Part shown: in pieces, positions 51,946-60,922 of the stretch
Layout of the letters: every line of letters starts with the position of its first letter
Numbering within the stretch: position 1 is the first letter of the stretch
Source of the DNA: Streptomyces avidinii
GTDB taxonomy: Bacteria > Actinomycetota > Actinomycetes > Streptomycetales > Streptomycetaceae
Assembly: GCF_014650695.1 (NCBI RefSeq)
Contig: NZ_BMVL01000009.1
Location: 229,714-293,713 of the forward strand
Reading direction: 5' to 3'
DNA length: 64,000 nucleotides
The notes under the pieces: generated by a model
Databases searched by the model: none
Told to the model about the DNA's origin: nothing
The model's input: the letters and a program-made list of their open reading frames with translations, nothing else
Made by a program: the position numbers and the translations under genes

Positions 51946-52019
51946 GCCGCCTTAGCTCAGTTGGCCAGAGCAACGCACTCGTAATGCGTAGGTCTCGGGT
52001 TCGAATCCCGAAGGCGGCT
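51946..52019 (+). tRNA. tRNA-Thr (anticodon CGU)
   Basis: A 74-base cloverleaf without encoded CCA. The acceptor arms GCCGCCT and AGGCGGC pair, with discriminator T; the D arm is AGCTCAGTTGG-CCAGAGC; the anticodon stem ACGCA/TGCGT holds the loop CTCGTAA (anticodon CGT, reading ACG threonine codons); the T arm is CGGGTTCGAATCCCG. It is a single gene flanked by its own promoter and terminator. Confidence 0.96.
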
Positions 52020-52025
52020 CTGTAG

Positions 52026-52062
52026 AAGCCCCAGGACTCACTCGCCGTGACCTGGGGCTTTT
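52026..52062 (+). terminator. Terminator of tRNA-Thr gene
   Basis: AAGCCCCAGG 52026-52035 pairs with CCTGGGGCTT 52051-52060, followed by TT. Confidence 0.85.
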
Positions 52063-52206
52063 GCTATTTCCCGGATCATGCGCCGCCGCCGCGCGCGGGC
52101 CGCTCGGATGCTGGCGGTCCCGGTTCCGGTCCCGGACGCGTGAACCTCCCGTACCGGCCCTGCGTCTTCTCTCCCGATCGTCACTACACCCACGGGAGAA
52201 GAGACC

Positions 52207-52461
52207 TTGACCGACAAGGACGTTGAGCAGCCCGACGAGCGGGGTTACGGCCCGGGGCCCTGGTGGACGGACCTGGGGGCCTGGGGGGCGGTCGGATTGA
52301 TCGTCGTCGGGGTTCTCTGCGCAGCGTGGGTCTTCCTCCGGCTGCCCGGCACCCCCGAGAACCTGGCTACCGGCTACTACCAGGCCGCCAAGGTCCTCGC
52401 CATCGGCGTCGTACTCGGAGGAAGCGCCCTGCTGGCCCGTCGTCGTCCGGGCGCCCGGTGA
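52207..52461 (+). CDS. Small two-helix membrane protein
   Basis: An 84-residue protein: a charged, Pro/Gly-rich N-terminus, then two hydrophobic helices (about 27-45 and 60-76) and a basic C-terminus ARRRPGAR. The TTG at 52207 has GGGAGAAGAG upstream. No family is recognised; small proteins of this type are frequent in Streptomyces. It is convergent with the following two-gene operon. Confidence 0.65.
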   Translation: MTDKDVEQPDERGYGPGPWWTDLGAWGAVGLIVVGVLCAAWVFLRLPGTPENLATGYYQAAKVLAIGVVLGGSALLARRRPGAR

Positions 52462-52494
52462 GCGAGGTGGGCGGGCCGGGGTGCCGGGGGCGGG

Positions 52495-53331
52495 TCAGGG
52501 TTCCTTCGGGTCGCCCGCCAGGCGGACCGTGCTCAGGACGCGCATGATCAGGGCGTCGTCGACGGCGCCTGGGACGCCCGTGCGGCCGTAGAAGTCCCAG
52601 GAGACGAGGTCGCCCCGGGAGTTCTTGAAGCCGAAGACGACCGCCTGGCCGTCGCCGGCACAGTGGTTGGTGCGGGGAACGCCCGTGGAGCGGGCCTTGA
52701 CGTAGCTCCCGCTGACCCCCGACCTCGTCGTGTACGCCACCGGCTTGTCCGTCTTGACCGCGCTCTTGTCCGGCTGGGTGTAGGCGGCGTAGACCCAGGT
52801 GGGCGCTTCCTTCTCGGCGATCTCGGCGGCGTTCTTGGCGCCGGCGGCGCCCTTGGTGCCGACGTTGGCGAGCCGGACGTCCGAGACCTGGCCGTCTCCG
52901 TCCGCGTCGATGCTGCACCACTTGGACTTGTAGAAGGCGGGGGCCGTGTGCCCGATGAGGACCTTCTCCCGGTCCTTGCTGTCCGTATGGCCGCTGAAGA
53001 CCGTGGGTTCGAGGACCTCCCACTGCGGCGGCACGTCGAACGCGGTGCCGTGCTTCGGGTTGACCACGGTCTTCCAGCCCGCGACCTGCGGCTTCGTCGG
53101 ATCCGCTGCGGACGCCGGAGGGACGGCGGCTTCCCTCGCGCGGTTCTCGCGGACGCCGAGTGCGACGCCGGTCGCGGCAGCGGTGACCGCCAGGGCGGTC
53201 AGGGCGCAGATCCCGGCCACGACCTTCTTCCTGCTGCTCCTCCCCCGGCCGCCGGGTTCCTGCGGCGGACGGAACGGCGGCGGTTGGTACAGGCCGCCGG
53301 GCCGATCCGGCTGTGGGTACGGGTTCTCCAT
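52495..53331 (-). CDS. Membrane-anchored protein of unknown function
   Basis: A 278-residue protein with a Pro/Gln/Gly-rich cytoplasmic start (MENPYPQPDRPGG...), one membrane helix (about 37-57) after RSSRKK, and a 200-residue extracytoplasmic domain with cysteines in KWCSIDADGDG and TNHCAGDG. The segment VNPKHGTAFDVPPQWEVLEP suggests a beta-rich fold of the kind annotated as hypothetical in Streptomyces. The ATG has GGAGGG upstream, overlapping the stop of the PQQ-repeat gene, so the two are co-translated. Confidence 0.72.
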   Translation of the reverse strand: MENPYPQPDRPGGLYQPPPFRPPQEPGGRGRSSRKKVVAGICALTALAVTAAATGVALGVRENRAREAAVPPASAADPTKPQVAGWKTVVNPKHGTAFDVPPQWEVLEPTVFSGHTDSKDREKVLIGHTAPAFYKSKWCSIDADGDGQVSDVRLANVGTKGAAGAKNAAEIAEKEAPTWVYAAYTQPDKSAVKTDKPVAYTTRSGVSGSYVKARSTGVPRTNHCAGDGQAVVFGFKNSRGDLVSWDFYGRTGVPGAVDDALIMRVLSTVRLAGDPKEP

Positions 53332-53340
53332 GGTGCCCTC

Positions 53341-54891
53341 CTACTTGCCGAACGACAGGATCGAGCGGCTCGCCTTCTTCGGCTCCGGGCTGTAGACCCT
53401 GCCGTTGAGCAGGAACAGCCGTCCGCCCGCCCAGGCGGTGCGCAGGCCGTGGGTGAAGAAGACGCCCTGGGCGCCGGCAGCCGCGGCCGGGCTCTGCAGG
53501 AGGGGCTGCGCCGCCCCGTCGGCCGGGGCGAGGGAGACGACCGCCCCTGCTTCGCCGCTGCTGCCGGAGGAGACGTACACGACGACCCGGCCGTCCTCCA
53601 CCGCGAGCGGCCACAGGGTGCGCTCCTTGGGCTGCTCGGCCGTGCGCCACCGCTCCTTGCCGGTGTTCAGGTCGACGGCGACGACCTGGTTGGTGTCGTC
53701 GATGCCGAGGCTGCTGCCGGGCTTGCCCGCACCCAGGTAGAGGGTGTCGGCGTCGGCCGCGACGGCGTAGCACTCCTGGAAGCCGCTCGCGTTGCCGAAT
53801 CCGTTGCACCGGCCGCTGACCCCGAAGCCCGGGTTGGTCTGCGAGCGGACCCTGCCGTCGGCCGTGAAGGCCGTGATGTTCCAGGTCTTCTTGTCCTTGT
53901 GGTGCGCGGCGATCACCAGAGGGTCGATGGAGAGCACCCGGCCGACGGTCCAGTCCCGGTCGTACTTGTGACTCCAGCGCGCGCCGCCGGTGGCCGGATC
54001 CAGTTCCTCGACCATCGCCTGGCCGGAGGCGAGGGCGCCGTTCGGGTCGGGGCAGTGGCGGATGCCGATCAGCCGCGAGCCCCCGGCGAAGGCGGACGGG
54101 TAACAGCCGTTGGTCTTCGAGGTGCCGAACAGCTTGCGGCCGTCGGTGACCGAGAAGCCGCTCATGACGGCGGGCCGCGCGACGGCCACGGTGTCACCGC
54201 TGATCGCCAGCTCGAACTGCACCGAGCTGTCGTGCTCGTTCTCGGGCGGTACCGGAACCTTCCAGCCCGCCTTGCCCGTGGCGAGGTCGATCTGCTGGAG
54301 GTGGGTGCACCGCGAGGTGTCCGAAGCGCTCTCCTTCACCGCCACGACGAGTACGCCGGTCGCGGACGGGGCCGGTGGGACCCCGCACAGCGGCGTCTGG
54401 AGCGAAAGTTTCCACTTCTCCTGGCCGTCGGCCACGGCGTACGCGGTGAGCCCGCTGGAGATCGCGCCGACCACGGCGTCCCCCACCCGCCACGGGCCGT
54501 ACTGCGCGGTCCCCGAACCGGCCACCTCGGTCCGGTTGTCGCGCAGCCAGACCCGGGCCTCACCCGGCCGGATGCCCGCGTTGGGGTCGTAGGCGCCGGG
54601 GGTCCCACCGGGGCCCTTGCCGTCGCCCTGGTCGACCGAGGGGGAACCGGAGGGCCCGGCAGCGGGCCGGGCGGGGACGCCGACGCCGGTGCGGACCGTC
54701 AGGTGGTAGGAGCCGCCGCCGATCAGGAGCAGGGCGGCGGCCACCGCCGCGACGGCGACGGCGGGTCGCAGCCGCGGACGCGAAGGGGGACGAGGGGCGG
54801 GATCCGGGCCGAACGGTGCGGGCGGCGGCCCGAAGCCGGCGGGCTCCTGCTCGTCGGGTTCCGGCCGTGCGCCGGGAGTGCGACCGGTCAT
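53341..54891 (-). CDS. Membrane-anchored PQQ-like beta-propeller protein
   Basis: A 516-residue protein. A Pro-rich cytoplasmic stretch (1-40) is followed by one membrane helix (about 43-62) and a long extracytoplasmic region with PQQ-type repeats: GLTAYAVADGQEKWKLSL, LQQIDLATGKAGWKV, VEELDPATGGARWSHK, VAVDLNTGKERWRT. These W-containing blades build an eight-bladed propeller as in BamB-like or PQQ-domain proteins, usually for protein binding; no enzyme residues are seen. The start has no SD sequence; a CAGACT box ends six bases upstream. It is first in a two-gene operon. Confidence 0.8.
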   Translation of the reverse strand: MTGRTPGARPEPDEQEPAGFGPPPAPFGPDPAPRPPSRPRLRPAVAVAAVAAALLLIGGGSYHLTVRTGVGVPARPAAGPSGSPSVDQGDGKGPGGTPGAYDPNAGIRPGEARVWLRDNRTEVAGSGTAQYGPWRVGDAVVGAISSGLTAYAVADGQEKWKLSLQTPLCGVPPAPSATGVLVVAVKESASDTSRCTHLQQIDLATGKAGWKVPVPPENEHDSSVQFELAISGDTVAVARPAVMSGFSVTDGRKLFGTSKTNGCYPSAFAGGSRLIGIRHCPDPNGALASGQAMVEELDPATGGARWSHKYDRDWTVGRVLSIDPLVIAAHHKDKKTWNITAFTADGRVRSQTNPGFGVSGRCNGFGNASGFQECYAVAADADTLYLGAGKPGSSLGIDDTNQVVAVDLNTGKERWRTAEQPKERTLWPLAVEDGRVVVYVSSGSSGEAGAVVSLAPADGAAQPLLQSPAAAAGAQGVFFTHGLRTAWAGGRLFLLNGRVYSPEPKKASRSILSFGK

Positions 54892-54897
54892 GGGGGA

Positions 54898-54903
54898 AGT
54901 CTG
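54898..54903 (-). promoter_or_regulatory. -10 box for leaderless PQQ-repeat gene
   Basis: CAGACT on the minus strand ends six bases before the ATG at 54891. The surrounding 54915-54945 stretch is strikingly AT-rich. Confidence 0.35.
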
Positions 54904-55056
54904 GCCGGTACAGCGGCATTTCTAGAATAGATTTTTAGACTTCTTCGCCGCCTCCCTCGCTGCCCGGCGAGTCCTCCCGGCTCCCGGTCGCCCGCCCGCC
55001 GGCACAGGTCTAGCGTGGAGTGGAGGTCTGTGGCTTGGCGGGCGAGGAGGCCGGGC

Positions 55057-56331
55057 ATGACGACACGTTGGCGCAGTGCAGCCGTGGGCGGGGCGGCCGT
55101 CGCACTGGTGGTGGGTCCGGTGGGCGCGGGTGCGGGCGCGGTGTACGGGTGGGACGCGGCGGCGCACACACGGACCGCGACCGCGACGGCGCCGGCCGCA
55201 GCCCAGACGCCCACGCCGACACCCACGCCCAAGACGACGCCGACGCCGACGTCCGCCTCCGACGAGTTCGCCCGGCTGACCCCCGCCGTGGCCCGACAGT
55301 TGGACGACGCCATCCGGAAGGTCCTGGCCGAGGCGAAGATCCCGGGTGTGATCGTGGCCGTGTCGGCGCCGGGCAAGGGCGAGTACGTACGGTCCTTCGG
55401 CATCGCCGACAAGGGCACGGGTGCGCCGATGACCCCGAACCTCAACATGCGGATCGGCAGCGTGACGAAGACCTTCACCGTCACCGCCCTCCTGGAACTG
55501 GTCGACGACGGCAAGGTCGGGCTGGACGACCCCATAGGCAAGTACGTCGACGGGGTGCCGAACGGCGACCGGATCACCCTGCGCGAGCTGGCCGGGATGC
55601 GCAGCGGGCTCTTCAACTACTCGGCGGACGAGGGCTTCTACAAGGCGCTGACCAGCAATCCCGAGCGGCCCTTCACCCCGCAGGAACTGCTCGACTACTC
55701 GTTCAAGCACCCGGTGTTGTTCGAGCCGAACGCGAAGTTCTACTACTGCAACACCAACCTGATCCTCCTCGGGCTGGTGGTGGAGAAGGTCAGCGGCATC
55801 CCCCTCGACCGGTTCATCGACCGGGAGGTCGTCGAACCGGCCGGGCTGAAGCACACGCTCTTCCCCACGGGCGCGGACTTTCCCCGGCCGCACGCCCAGG
55901 GCTACACGAACCAGACGGCCTCAGGGAAGGTCGAGAACTCCACCGACTGGAATCCCTCCTGGGGCTGGGCGGCCGGCGCGATGATCTCCGACCTTTCCGA
56001 CCTGCGCAGCTGGGCGAAGACCCTGGCGACCGGGACCCTGCTGACCCCCGCCACCCAGGCCCAGCGGCTGGACGTGGTCGACGCGATCCCGGGCGCGGGC
56101 TACGGCCTCGGCATCTTCAAGGTCCAGGGCTGGATCGGCCACAACGGCTCCCTGCCGGGCTACGGCTCGCTCGTCCTCTACCTCCCGGAGGCCGAGGCCA
56201 CGCTGGTCGTGCTGCTCAACACGGACATCTCGTACGAGAACCAGGAGCCCAGCACCCTCTTCGGGGAGGCGATCACCAAGATCGTGACTCCCGACCGGGT
56301 CTACTCGCTCCCCGCCCAGCCCCCGTCGTGA
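55057..56331 (+). CDS. Serine hydrolase (beta-lactamase / D-Ala-D-Ala carboxypeptidase class)
   Basis: A 424-residue exported serine hydrolase. The signal peptide is followed by a Thr/Pro-rich linker (TPTPTPTPKTT...) and a class C beta-lactamase-like domain: SVTK (nucleophilic Ser and Lys), YCNTN as the YxN motif, and HNGSLPG as the HxG motif. Such proteins act as D-alanyl-D-alanine carboxypeptidases, esterases or penicillin-binding enzymes; which one is not decidable. The ATG at 55057 has GAGGAGG upstream. Divergent from the PQQ-repeat gene. Confidence 0.9.
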   Translation: MTTRWRSAAVGGAAVALVVGPVGAGAGAVYGWDAAAHTRTATATAPAAAQTPTPTPTPKTTPTPTSASDEFARLTPAVARQLDDAIRKVLAEAKIPGVIVAVSAPGKGEYVRSFGIADKGTGAPMTPNLNMRIGSVTKTFTVTALLELVDDGKVGLDDPIGKYVDGVPNGDRITLRELAGMRSGLFNYSADEGFYKALTSNPERPFTPQELLDYSFKHPVLFEPNAKFYYCNTNLILLGLVVEKVSGIPLDRFIDREVVEPAGLKHTLFPTGADFPRPHAQGYTNQTASGKVENSTDWNPSWGWAAGAMISDLSDLRSWAKTLATGTLLTPATQAQRLDVVDAIPGAGYGLGIFKVQGWIGHNGSLPGYGSLVLYLPEAEATLVVLLNTDISYENQEPSTLFGEAITKIVTPDRVYSLPAQPPS

Positions 56332-56362
56332 GCGGGCGGGACGACCGACGCCACATCAGCGG

Positions 56363-56392
56363 CGGGCCCCGGGACTTCGGTCCCGGGGCCCG
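56363..56392 (+). terminator. Terminator with C(UUCG)G tetraloop
   Basis: A 13-bp perfect stem closed by the very stable UUCG tetraloop (56376-56379), about 31 bases past the stop. Confidence 0.85.
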
Positions 56393-56526
56393 TGTCGTCA
56401 TGTGTGCGGCCGGTCCTTCGCGGCGGCCGACTCCGGCCGTAGCGTAGGCAGTCGAGAGTCCGGGCGACCGGTCGCCCGCGCACAATGGTCCGCGGCGCGC
56501 GCGAAACACCCCTGAGGGAGACGCAC

Positions 56527-57054
56527 ATGAACGGTCAGGCACAGGCGGCGGCACAGCAGGACGTCCCGTCCCCGGCGGAGGACTCGGCACCGGCATCCGC
56601 GCCCGGGGTGGCGGTCCGCGCCGCCGGCGAGGCGGACGTCGAGGCGGCGGCCGTGCTGTTCCGCGGCTACCTCGACTTCTACGAGGTGGACATCGAGGAC
56701 CCGGACGCCCCGCGGGCCTTCCTGGCGGAGCGGATCGCAAAGGACGAGTCCCTGGTCCTGCTCGCCGACGTCCCGGAGGCGGGCATGGTCGGCTTCGCGC
56801 AGGTCTACCGCGGGTTCTCCTCGCTCTCGCTGCGGACCGCCTGGGTCCTCAACGACCTGTACGTGGCCCCGGAGGGCCGCCGCACGGGGGCCGGCCGGGC
56901 GCTGCTGCGCGAGGTGCTGCGCCGGGCCCGCGAGGCCGGGGTGTCCGGGGTGCAGCTGGAGACCGCGTACGACAACACCGTCGCGCAGGGGCTGTACGAG
57001 GCCGAGGGCTTCGTCCGCGAGGAGTTCCACGTGTACTTCCACGGCCTGGGCTGA
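56527..57054 (+). CDS. GNAT-family N-acetyltransferase
   Basis: A 175-residue GNAT protein. After a 35-residue Ala/Gln-rich start, the domain runs VRAAGEADVEAAAVLFRGYLDFY to WVLNDLYVAPEGRRTGAGRALLREV, where RRTGAGRALL is the acetyl-CoA phosphate loop, and ends QLETAYDNTVAQGLYEAEGFVREEFHVY, a typical motif B. The substrate is unknown. The ATG at 56527 has GAGGGAGA upstream. Confidence 0.88.
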   Translation: MNGQAQAAAQQDVPSPAEDSAPASAPGVAVRAAGEADVEAAAVLFRGYLDFYEVDIEDPDAPRAFLAERIAKDESLVLLADVPEAGMVGFAQVYRGFSSLSLRTAWVLNDLYVAPEGRRTGAGRALLREVLRRAREAGVSGVQLETAYDNTVAQGLYEAEGFVREEFHVYFHGLG

Positions 57055-57188
57055 CCGGCTTCCGGGGCAGGGCACGGTCCTCCGGGTGGGACTCCGGGGA
57101 ATGCTCCCGGGAGGACTTCCGGCGGGCGATGAAACATTTCCGCACGGCCGACGCGTCAGTGTGGTGTGACGGACGCGAGGGGGAGCAG

Positions 57189-57704
57189 ATGCGGCACGGT
57201 CGCGGGGGTGGATTCCGTGAGTTCGCGGCGGGCCGGTCGGGGCATCTGTACCGGTCGGCGTGCCTGCTGGCGAGCGGGGACACCCACCTCGCGGAGGACT
57301 TGGTGCAGGAGACCCTGGGGCGGATGTACCTGCGCTGGGGGCGGATCTCCCGTATCGACAATCCGGCGGCGTACGCGCAGACGGTGCTGGTACGGGCCTT
57401 CCTCACGCACCAGCGCCGCCGCTCGGCGGGGGAGCGCCCGGTCGGGGAGTTGCCCGACCCGGGCGCGCCCGCGACGGGCGGCGAGGATCCGGCGCTGCGG
57501 CTGACGCTGCTGGAGGCGCTGGGGCGGCTGGCGCCCAAGGACCGGGCGGTACTGGTGCTCCGCTACTGGGAGGACCGCAGCGTCGAGGAGACCGCCGACG
57601 CGATGAACACCAGCTCGGCAGCGGTCCGTACGCGGACCTCGCGGGCGCTCGCCCGGCTGCGCGAGCAGCTGGGGGGCAGCCTCTCCGCCTTCGCGGATCT
57701 CTGA
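57189..57704 (+). CDS. ECF sigma factor, SigE-family
   Basis: A 171-residue extracytoplasmic-function sigma factor. Region 2 is GHLYRSACLLASGDTHLAEDLVQETLGRMYLRWGRISRIDNPAAYAQTVLVRAFLTHQRRR; region 4 is RLAPKDRAVLVLRYWEDRSVEETADAMNTSSAAVRTRTSRALARLRE with its helix-turn-helix. This resembles the actinobacterial SigE family tied to membrane-anchored partners. The ATG at 57189 has GGGGGAG just upstream; the frame is open to 57129, but that would add a Cys-containing stretch unlike the family. The downstream gene 119 bases later is a likely anti-sigma factor. Confidence 0.9.
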   Translation: MRHGRGGGFREFAAGRSGHLYRSACLLASGDTHLAEDLVQETLGRMYLRWGRISRIDNPAAYAQTVLVRAFLTHQRRRSAGERPVGELPDPGAPATGGEDPALRLTLLEALGRLAPKDRAVLVLRYWEDRSVEETADAMNTSSAAVRTRTSRALARLREQLGGSLSAFADL

Positions 57705-57822
57705 GACCGGCGCGAACCGCTCGGCTCGGGTCCCTTCGGATTCGCTCCGGGCCGCTCCGCTCCGGTCGCTCCGGTCACTCCCGCGCCCCACCCCACCCTG
57801 CAAACGGAAGGTCTGGTTCCAC

Positions 57823-59073
57823 ATGCCCTTTGAAGACGAACTCGGCGAGGCCCTGCGGCGTGCGGGGGAAGGGTTCACGACCGACCGGAACGCCCTCGCG
57901 GAAGCGGGCGAGCAGCGCGGCCGACGGCTGGTGGCGCGCCGCCGGACCGCCGTGGCCGGTGCCTCCGCGCTGGCCCTGACCGTGATCGCCGCGGCGGGCG
58001 CCTACACCGGCGGCCTGTTCGACGGCCCGGGCGCCGCGGACCGGGTCGACGTCGCGGCGCCGTCGACCGTGCCGGGCGGGAACGGGAAGCAGCCGCGGAC
58101 CGGCACCGGCGTGGTGACCGCCGAGCAGCTGATCGCGAGCCTGAAGGCGCTCCTGCCGGGCGGAGCGCTCACCAAGGCGGAGGCGCGGGGCACCAGCGAC
58201 GAGCTGGGCCCCTGGGTCTCCGGCGTGTACGACGACGGGAAGGGGAAGTCCGCCGTCTCCGTCCGCCTACAGCGGGTCGATCCGAAGGGCAGCCTGGCGC
58301 GCGCGCAGACCGAGTGCGGGGACAAGAGCCTGCAGGGTTACGACGACTGCCGGACCGAGTATCTGGCCGACGGTTCCAGGCTGATGCTCCACAAGGGGTA
58401 CGAGTACCCCGACCGCCGGGTGGACACCAAGGTGTGGTCGGCGACGCTCGTCACCCCCCAGGGCTTCCTGGTCGGCGCGTCCGAGTGGAACGCGGCGGCC
58501 GAGAAGGGCGCCCCCGTCTCCCGGACCGATCCGCCGCTGGCCACGGAGGACTTGAAGACGCTGGTCACCTCACCGGCATGGCAGCCGGCGCTGAACGACC
58601 TGCCGACGGTCGAGCCCGAGGTCCCCCAGGTGGAGGGGCCGACCGCACTGCGGGACCGGAACGCCGGGGCCGCCCTGGAGCACCTGATCAACGGACTCGG
58701 AGTCGCACTGCCCGTCGTCGCCAAGGGCGGTGAGGGCGAGTACGGCTATGTCGTCCTCGACGACGGCAGCGGAAAGTCCCTGGTCCAGATCAACGTCCAA
58801 AAGGGCGAGGGCAACATCGGTTTCACGGAGGCCGATGCCACCGTGCGGCCCGACGGGACGAGGGTGAAGCCCATGGTGGGGCGCGCCACGAAGGGCAAGG
58901 ACGTGATGCAGTGGAGCGTGGACACCCTGCGCAAGGACGGTCTGCGCGTGCTGGTCTCCTCCTTCAACGCGGCCGATCCGAACGGTACGCCCACGCGCGA
59001 CTCGCCCATGCTGACGATGGAGCAGCTGCACGAGATCGCCCTCGCCCCGGGGTGGAACCGGACCAGCAACTAG
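57823..59073 (+). CDS. Membrane protein, probable anti-sigma partner
   Basis: A 416-residue protein: a short cytoplasmic N-terminus (MPFEDELGEALRRAGEGFTTDRNALAEAGEQRGRRL), one membrane helix (about 45-64) and a large extracytoplasmic domain with a cysteine pair (QTECGDKS, YDDCRTEY). Its place behind an ECF sigma gene and its topology fit an anti-sigma factor, but there is no HxxxCxxC zinc motif, so this is inference from context. The start has GGAAGG about 11 bases upstream. Confidence 0.68.
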   Translation: MPFEDELGEALRRAGEGFTTDRNALAEAGEQRGRRLVARRRTAVAGASALALTVIAAAGAYTGGLFDGPGAADRVDVAAPSTVPGGNGKQPRTGTGVVTAEQLIASLKALLPGGALTKAEARGTSDELGPWVSGVYDDGKGKSAVSVRLQRVDPKGSLARAQTECGDKSLQGYDDCRTEYLADGSRLMLHKGYEYPDRRVDTKVWSATLVTPQGFLVGASEWNAAAEKGAPVSRTDPPLATEDLKTLVTSPAWQPALNDLPTVEPEVPQVEGPTALRDRNAGAALEHLINGLGVALPVVAKGGEGEYGYVVLDDGSGKSLVQINVQKGEGNIGFTEADATVRPDGTRVKPMVGRATKGKDVMQWSVDTLRKDGLRVLVSSFNAADPNGTPTRDSPMLTMEQLHEIALAPGWNRTSN

Positions 59074-59091
59074 AAACCGGCGTGGGCGGGT

Positions 59092-60807
59092 TCATTTGGC
59101 GTCCGCGTAGCACTCCACGACCGCCGTCGTGAACGGGAACCGGACCGGGGTGTCGCCGAAGGCGATCCGGCCGGCCCGGTCACCGGCGGCGCGGATCGCC
59201 TCCACCACGGCCTCGGCCTCCTCGGCCGGGCAGTGCACGATCACCTCGTCGTGCTGGAAGAAGACCAGCTCGGCCCGCATGCCGACGGTCGCCTGCCGCA
59301 GGGCCGCGAGCAGCAGCAGCGCCCAGTCGGCCGCACTGCCCTGGACCACGAAGTTGCGGGTGAACCGGCCGCGGGCCCGGGTGTTGGTGGAGGCGTAGCT
59401 CGGGGTCCAGCCGTCCTCCCGGTCCTGCGGGGTCCCCGCCTCGCCCTCGCCGTACCCCTCGCCGGGGTCGACGCCGCCGTCGCCGGCCTCGTCGCCGTCG
59501 CCGGAGCCGGCGGGTGGCGGGCAGGTGCGTCCCAGCCAGGTCCGTACGAGCCGGCCCTCCTCCCCGGCCTTCGCGGCGTCGTCCACGTACGCGACCGCCA
59601 GGGGGAAGCGGCGGCGGAGCGCGGCCAGGTTCTTCAGGCCGTCCCCGGAGGTCTGCCCGTAGACCGCGCCGAGCACGGCGATCTTGGCCTTGTCCCGGTC
59701 GCCGGAGAAGCCCCGGCGGGACACGGCCGTGTAGAGGTCCGAGGCCTCCCCGGCGACCTCCATGAAGGCCGGGTCGCGGGAGATGGCGGCGAGTACGCGC
59801 GGTTCCATCTGGTCGGCGTCGGCGACGACGAGCCGCCAGCCCGGGTCGGCGACCACCGCCCGGCGGATCACCTTGGGGATCTGCAGGGCGCCGCCGCCGT
59901 TGGTGACCCAGCGGCCGGTCAGGGTGCCGCCGGGGATGAACTCCGGGCGGAAGCGGCCGTCGCGGACCCAGTCCGCGAGCCAGGACCAGCCGTGGGCGGT
60001 GTAGATCCGGTACAGCTTCTTGTACTCGATCAACGGCTCGACGGCGGGATGGTCCAGCTCCTGGATCTCCCAGCGGCGGGTGGACCTGAGCTTGATCCCG
60101 GCTCCGGCGAAGGCCTTGACGACGTCGGCGGGCAGATCGGGGCGCACCCGTCTGCCGAAGGCGGCGGACACGCGGTCGGCCAGCTCGGCGAGGCGCCGGG
60201 GCTCGCCGCCGCCCGCGTACCGCTCGCCGAGCAGCTCGGTCAGCAGGGCCCGGTGCACGTCGGCCCGCCAGGGCAGACCGGCACGGTTCATCTCGGCGGC
60301 GACGAGGAAGGCCGCCGACTCGGCGGCGGTGAGCAGCCGCATCCGGTCGGGGCGGTCGGTGGCGTCGAGCCGTTTCGCCTGGTCGGCGTGGATGGCGAGC
60401 AGGGCGTCCAGAGGGACGGGGGCGGGCTGCGGGTCGAACAGGGAGTCCTGGGCGCGGGGCTCGACGGCGCGCGGGCGCGGATCGGGCGGTACGGGGGTGC
60501 GGGTGAGCCGGGCCCAGGCGGCGGCGGCGGAGCGGGGCTCGCCGGAGCGGCCCTCGTGGCCGAGGAGCAGCAGCTCGGCGGCCTCGATGTCGTGGCAGCG
60601 CTCGACGCGGGTGCCCGCGGCGAGCAGGCGGGGGTACACGGCGGCGGTGGACCGCCAGACCCAGCGGGTGCCGGGCGGGGCGGAGCGGATCGCCTCGGCG
60701 GGGTCGCGGACGCGGAGCCGGACTCCGTCCGCGGGGGGTACGGGCGCGGCGTGCCACCACCCGTCGCCGTCCTCGGCGAGGGCCCAGCGGGGGGTGCGGT
60801 CGCTCAT
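59092..60807 (-). CDS. PolA-like DNA polymerase without clear exonuclease domain
   Basis: A 571-residue family A DNA polymerase. Motif A is VVADADQMEPRVLA, motif B is RDKAKIAVLGAVYGQTSGDG and motif C is FFQHDEVIV, so the palm and fingers look functional. The N-terminal 180 residues lie where a 3'-5' exonuclease domain would be, but I see none of its acidic motifs. A 45-residue acidic Gly-rich insertion (GSGDGDEAGDGG...) sits between motifs B and C. At 571 residues it is shorter than Pol I. Streptomyces carry such a second polymerase besides PolA; the role may be repair synthesis. The start has no SD sequence; GACACT ends seven bases upstream. Confidence 0.85.
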   Translation of the reverse strand: MSDRTPRWALAEDGDGWWHAAPVPPADGVRLRVRDPAEAIRSAPPGTRWVWRSTAAVYPRLLAAGTRVERCHDIEAAELLLLGHEGRSGEPRSAAAAWARLTRTPVPPDPRPRAVEPRAQDSLFDPQPAPVPLDALLAIHADQAKRLDATDRPDRMRLLTAAESAAFLVAAEMNRAGLPWRADVHRALLTELLGERYAGGGEPRRLAELADRVSAAFGRRVRPDLPADVVKAFAGAGIKLRSTRRWEIQELDHPAVEPLIEYKKLYRIYTAHGWSWLADWVRDGRFRPEFIPGGTLTGRWVTNGGGALQIPKVIRRAVVADPGWRLVVADADQMEPRVLAAISRDPAFMEVAGEASDLYTAVSRRGFSGDRDKAKIAVLGAVYGQTSGDGLKNLAALRRRFPLAVAYVDDAAKAGEEGRLVRTWLGRTCPPPAGSGDGDEAGDGGVDPGEGYGEGEAGTPQDREDGWTPSYASTNTRARGRFTRNFVVQGSAADWALLLLAALRQATVGMRAELVFFQHDEVIVHCPAEEAEAVVEAIRAAGDRAGRIAFGDTPVRFPFTTAVVECYADAK

Positions 60808-60922
60808 GGGTGCGAGTGTCCCACCGGGGTCTGACAGGGGAGCCCCGGCGTGCCGGGTCGCTGGGCCGCTGGGCCGCCGGGTCGCTGTGCCGTGCCGGTC
60901 GTGGCCGGTGCGGCGCCGTTGC

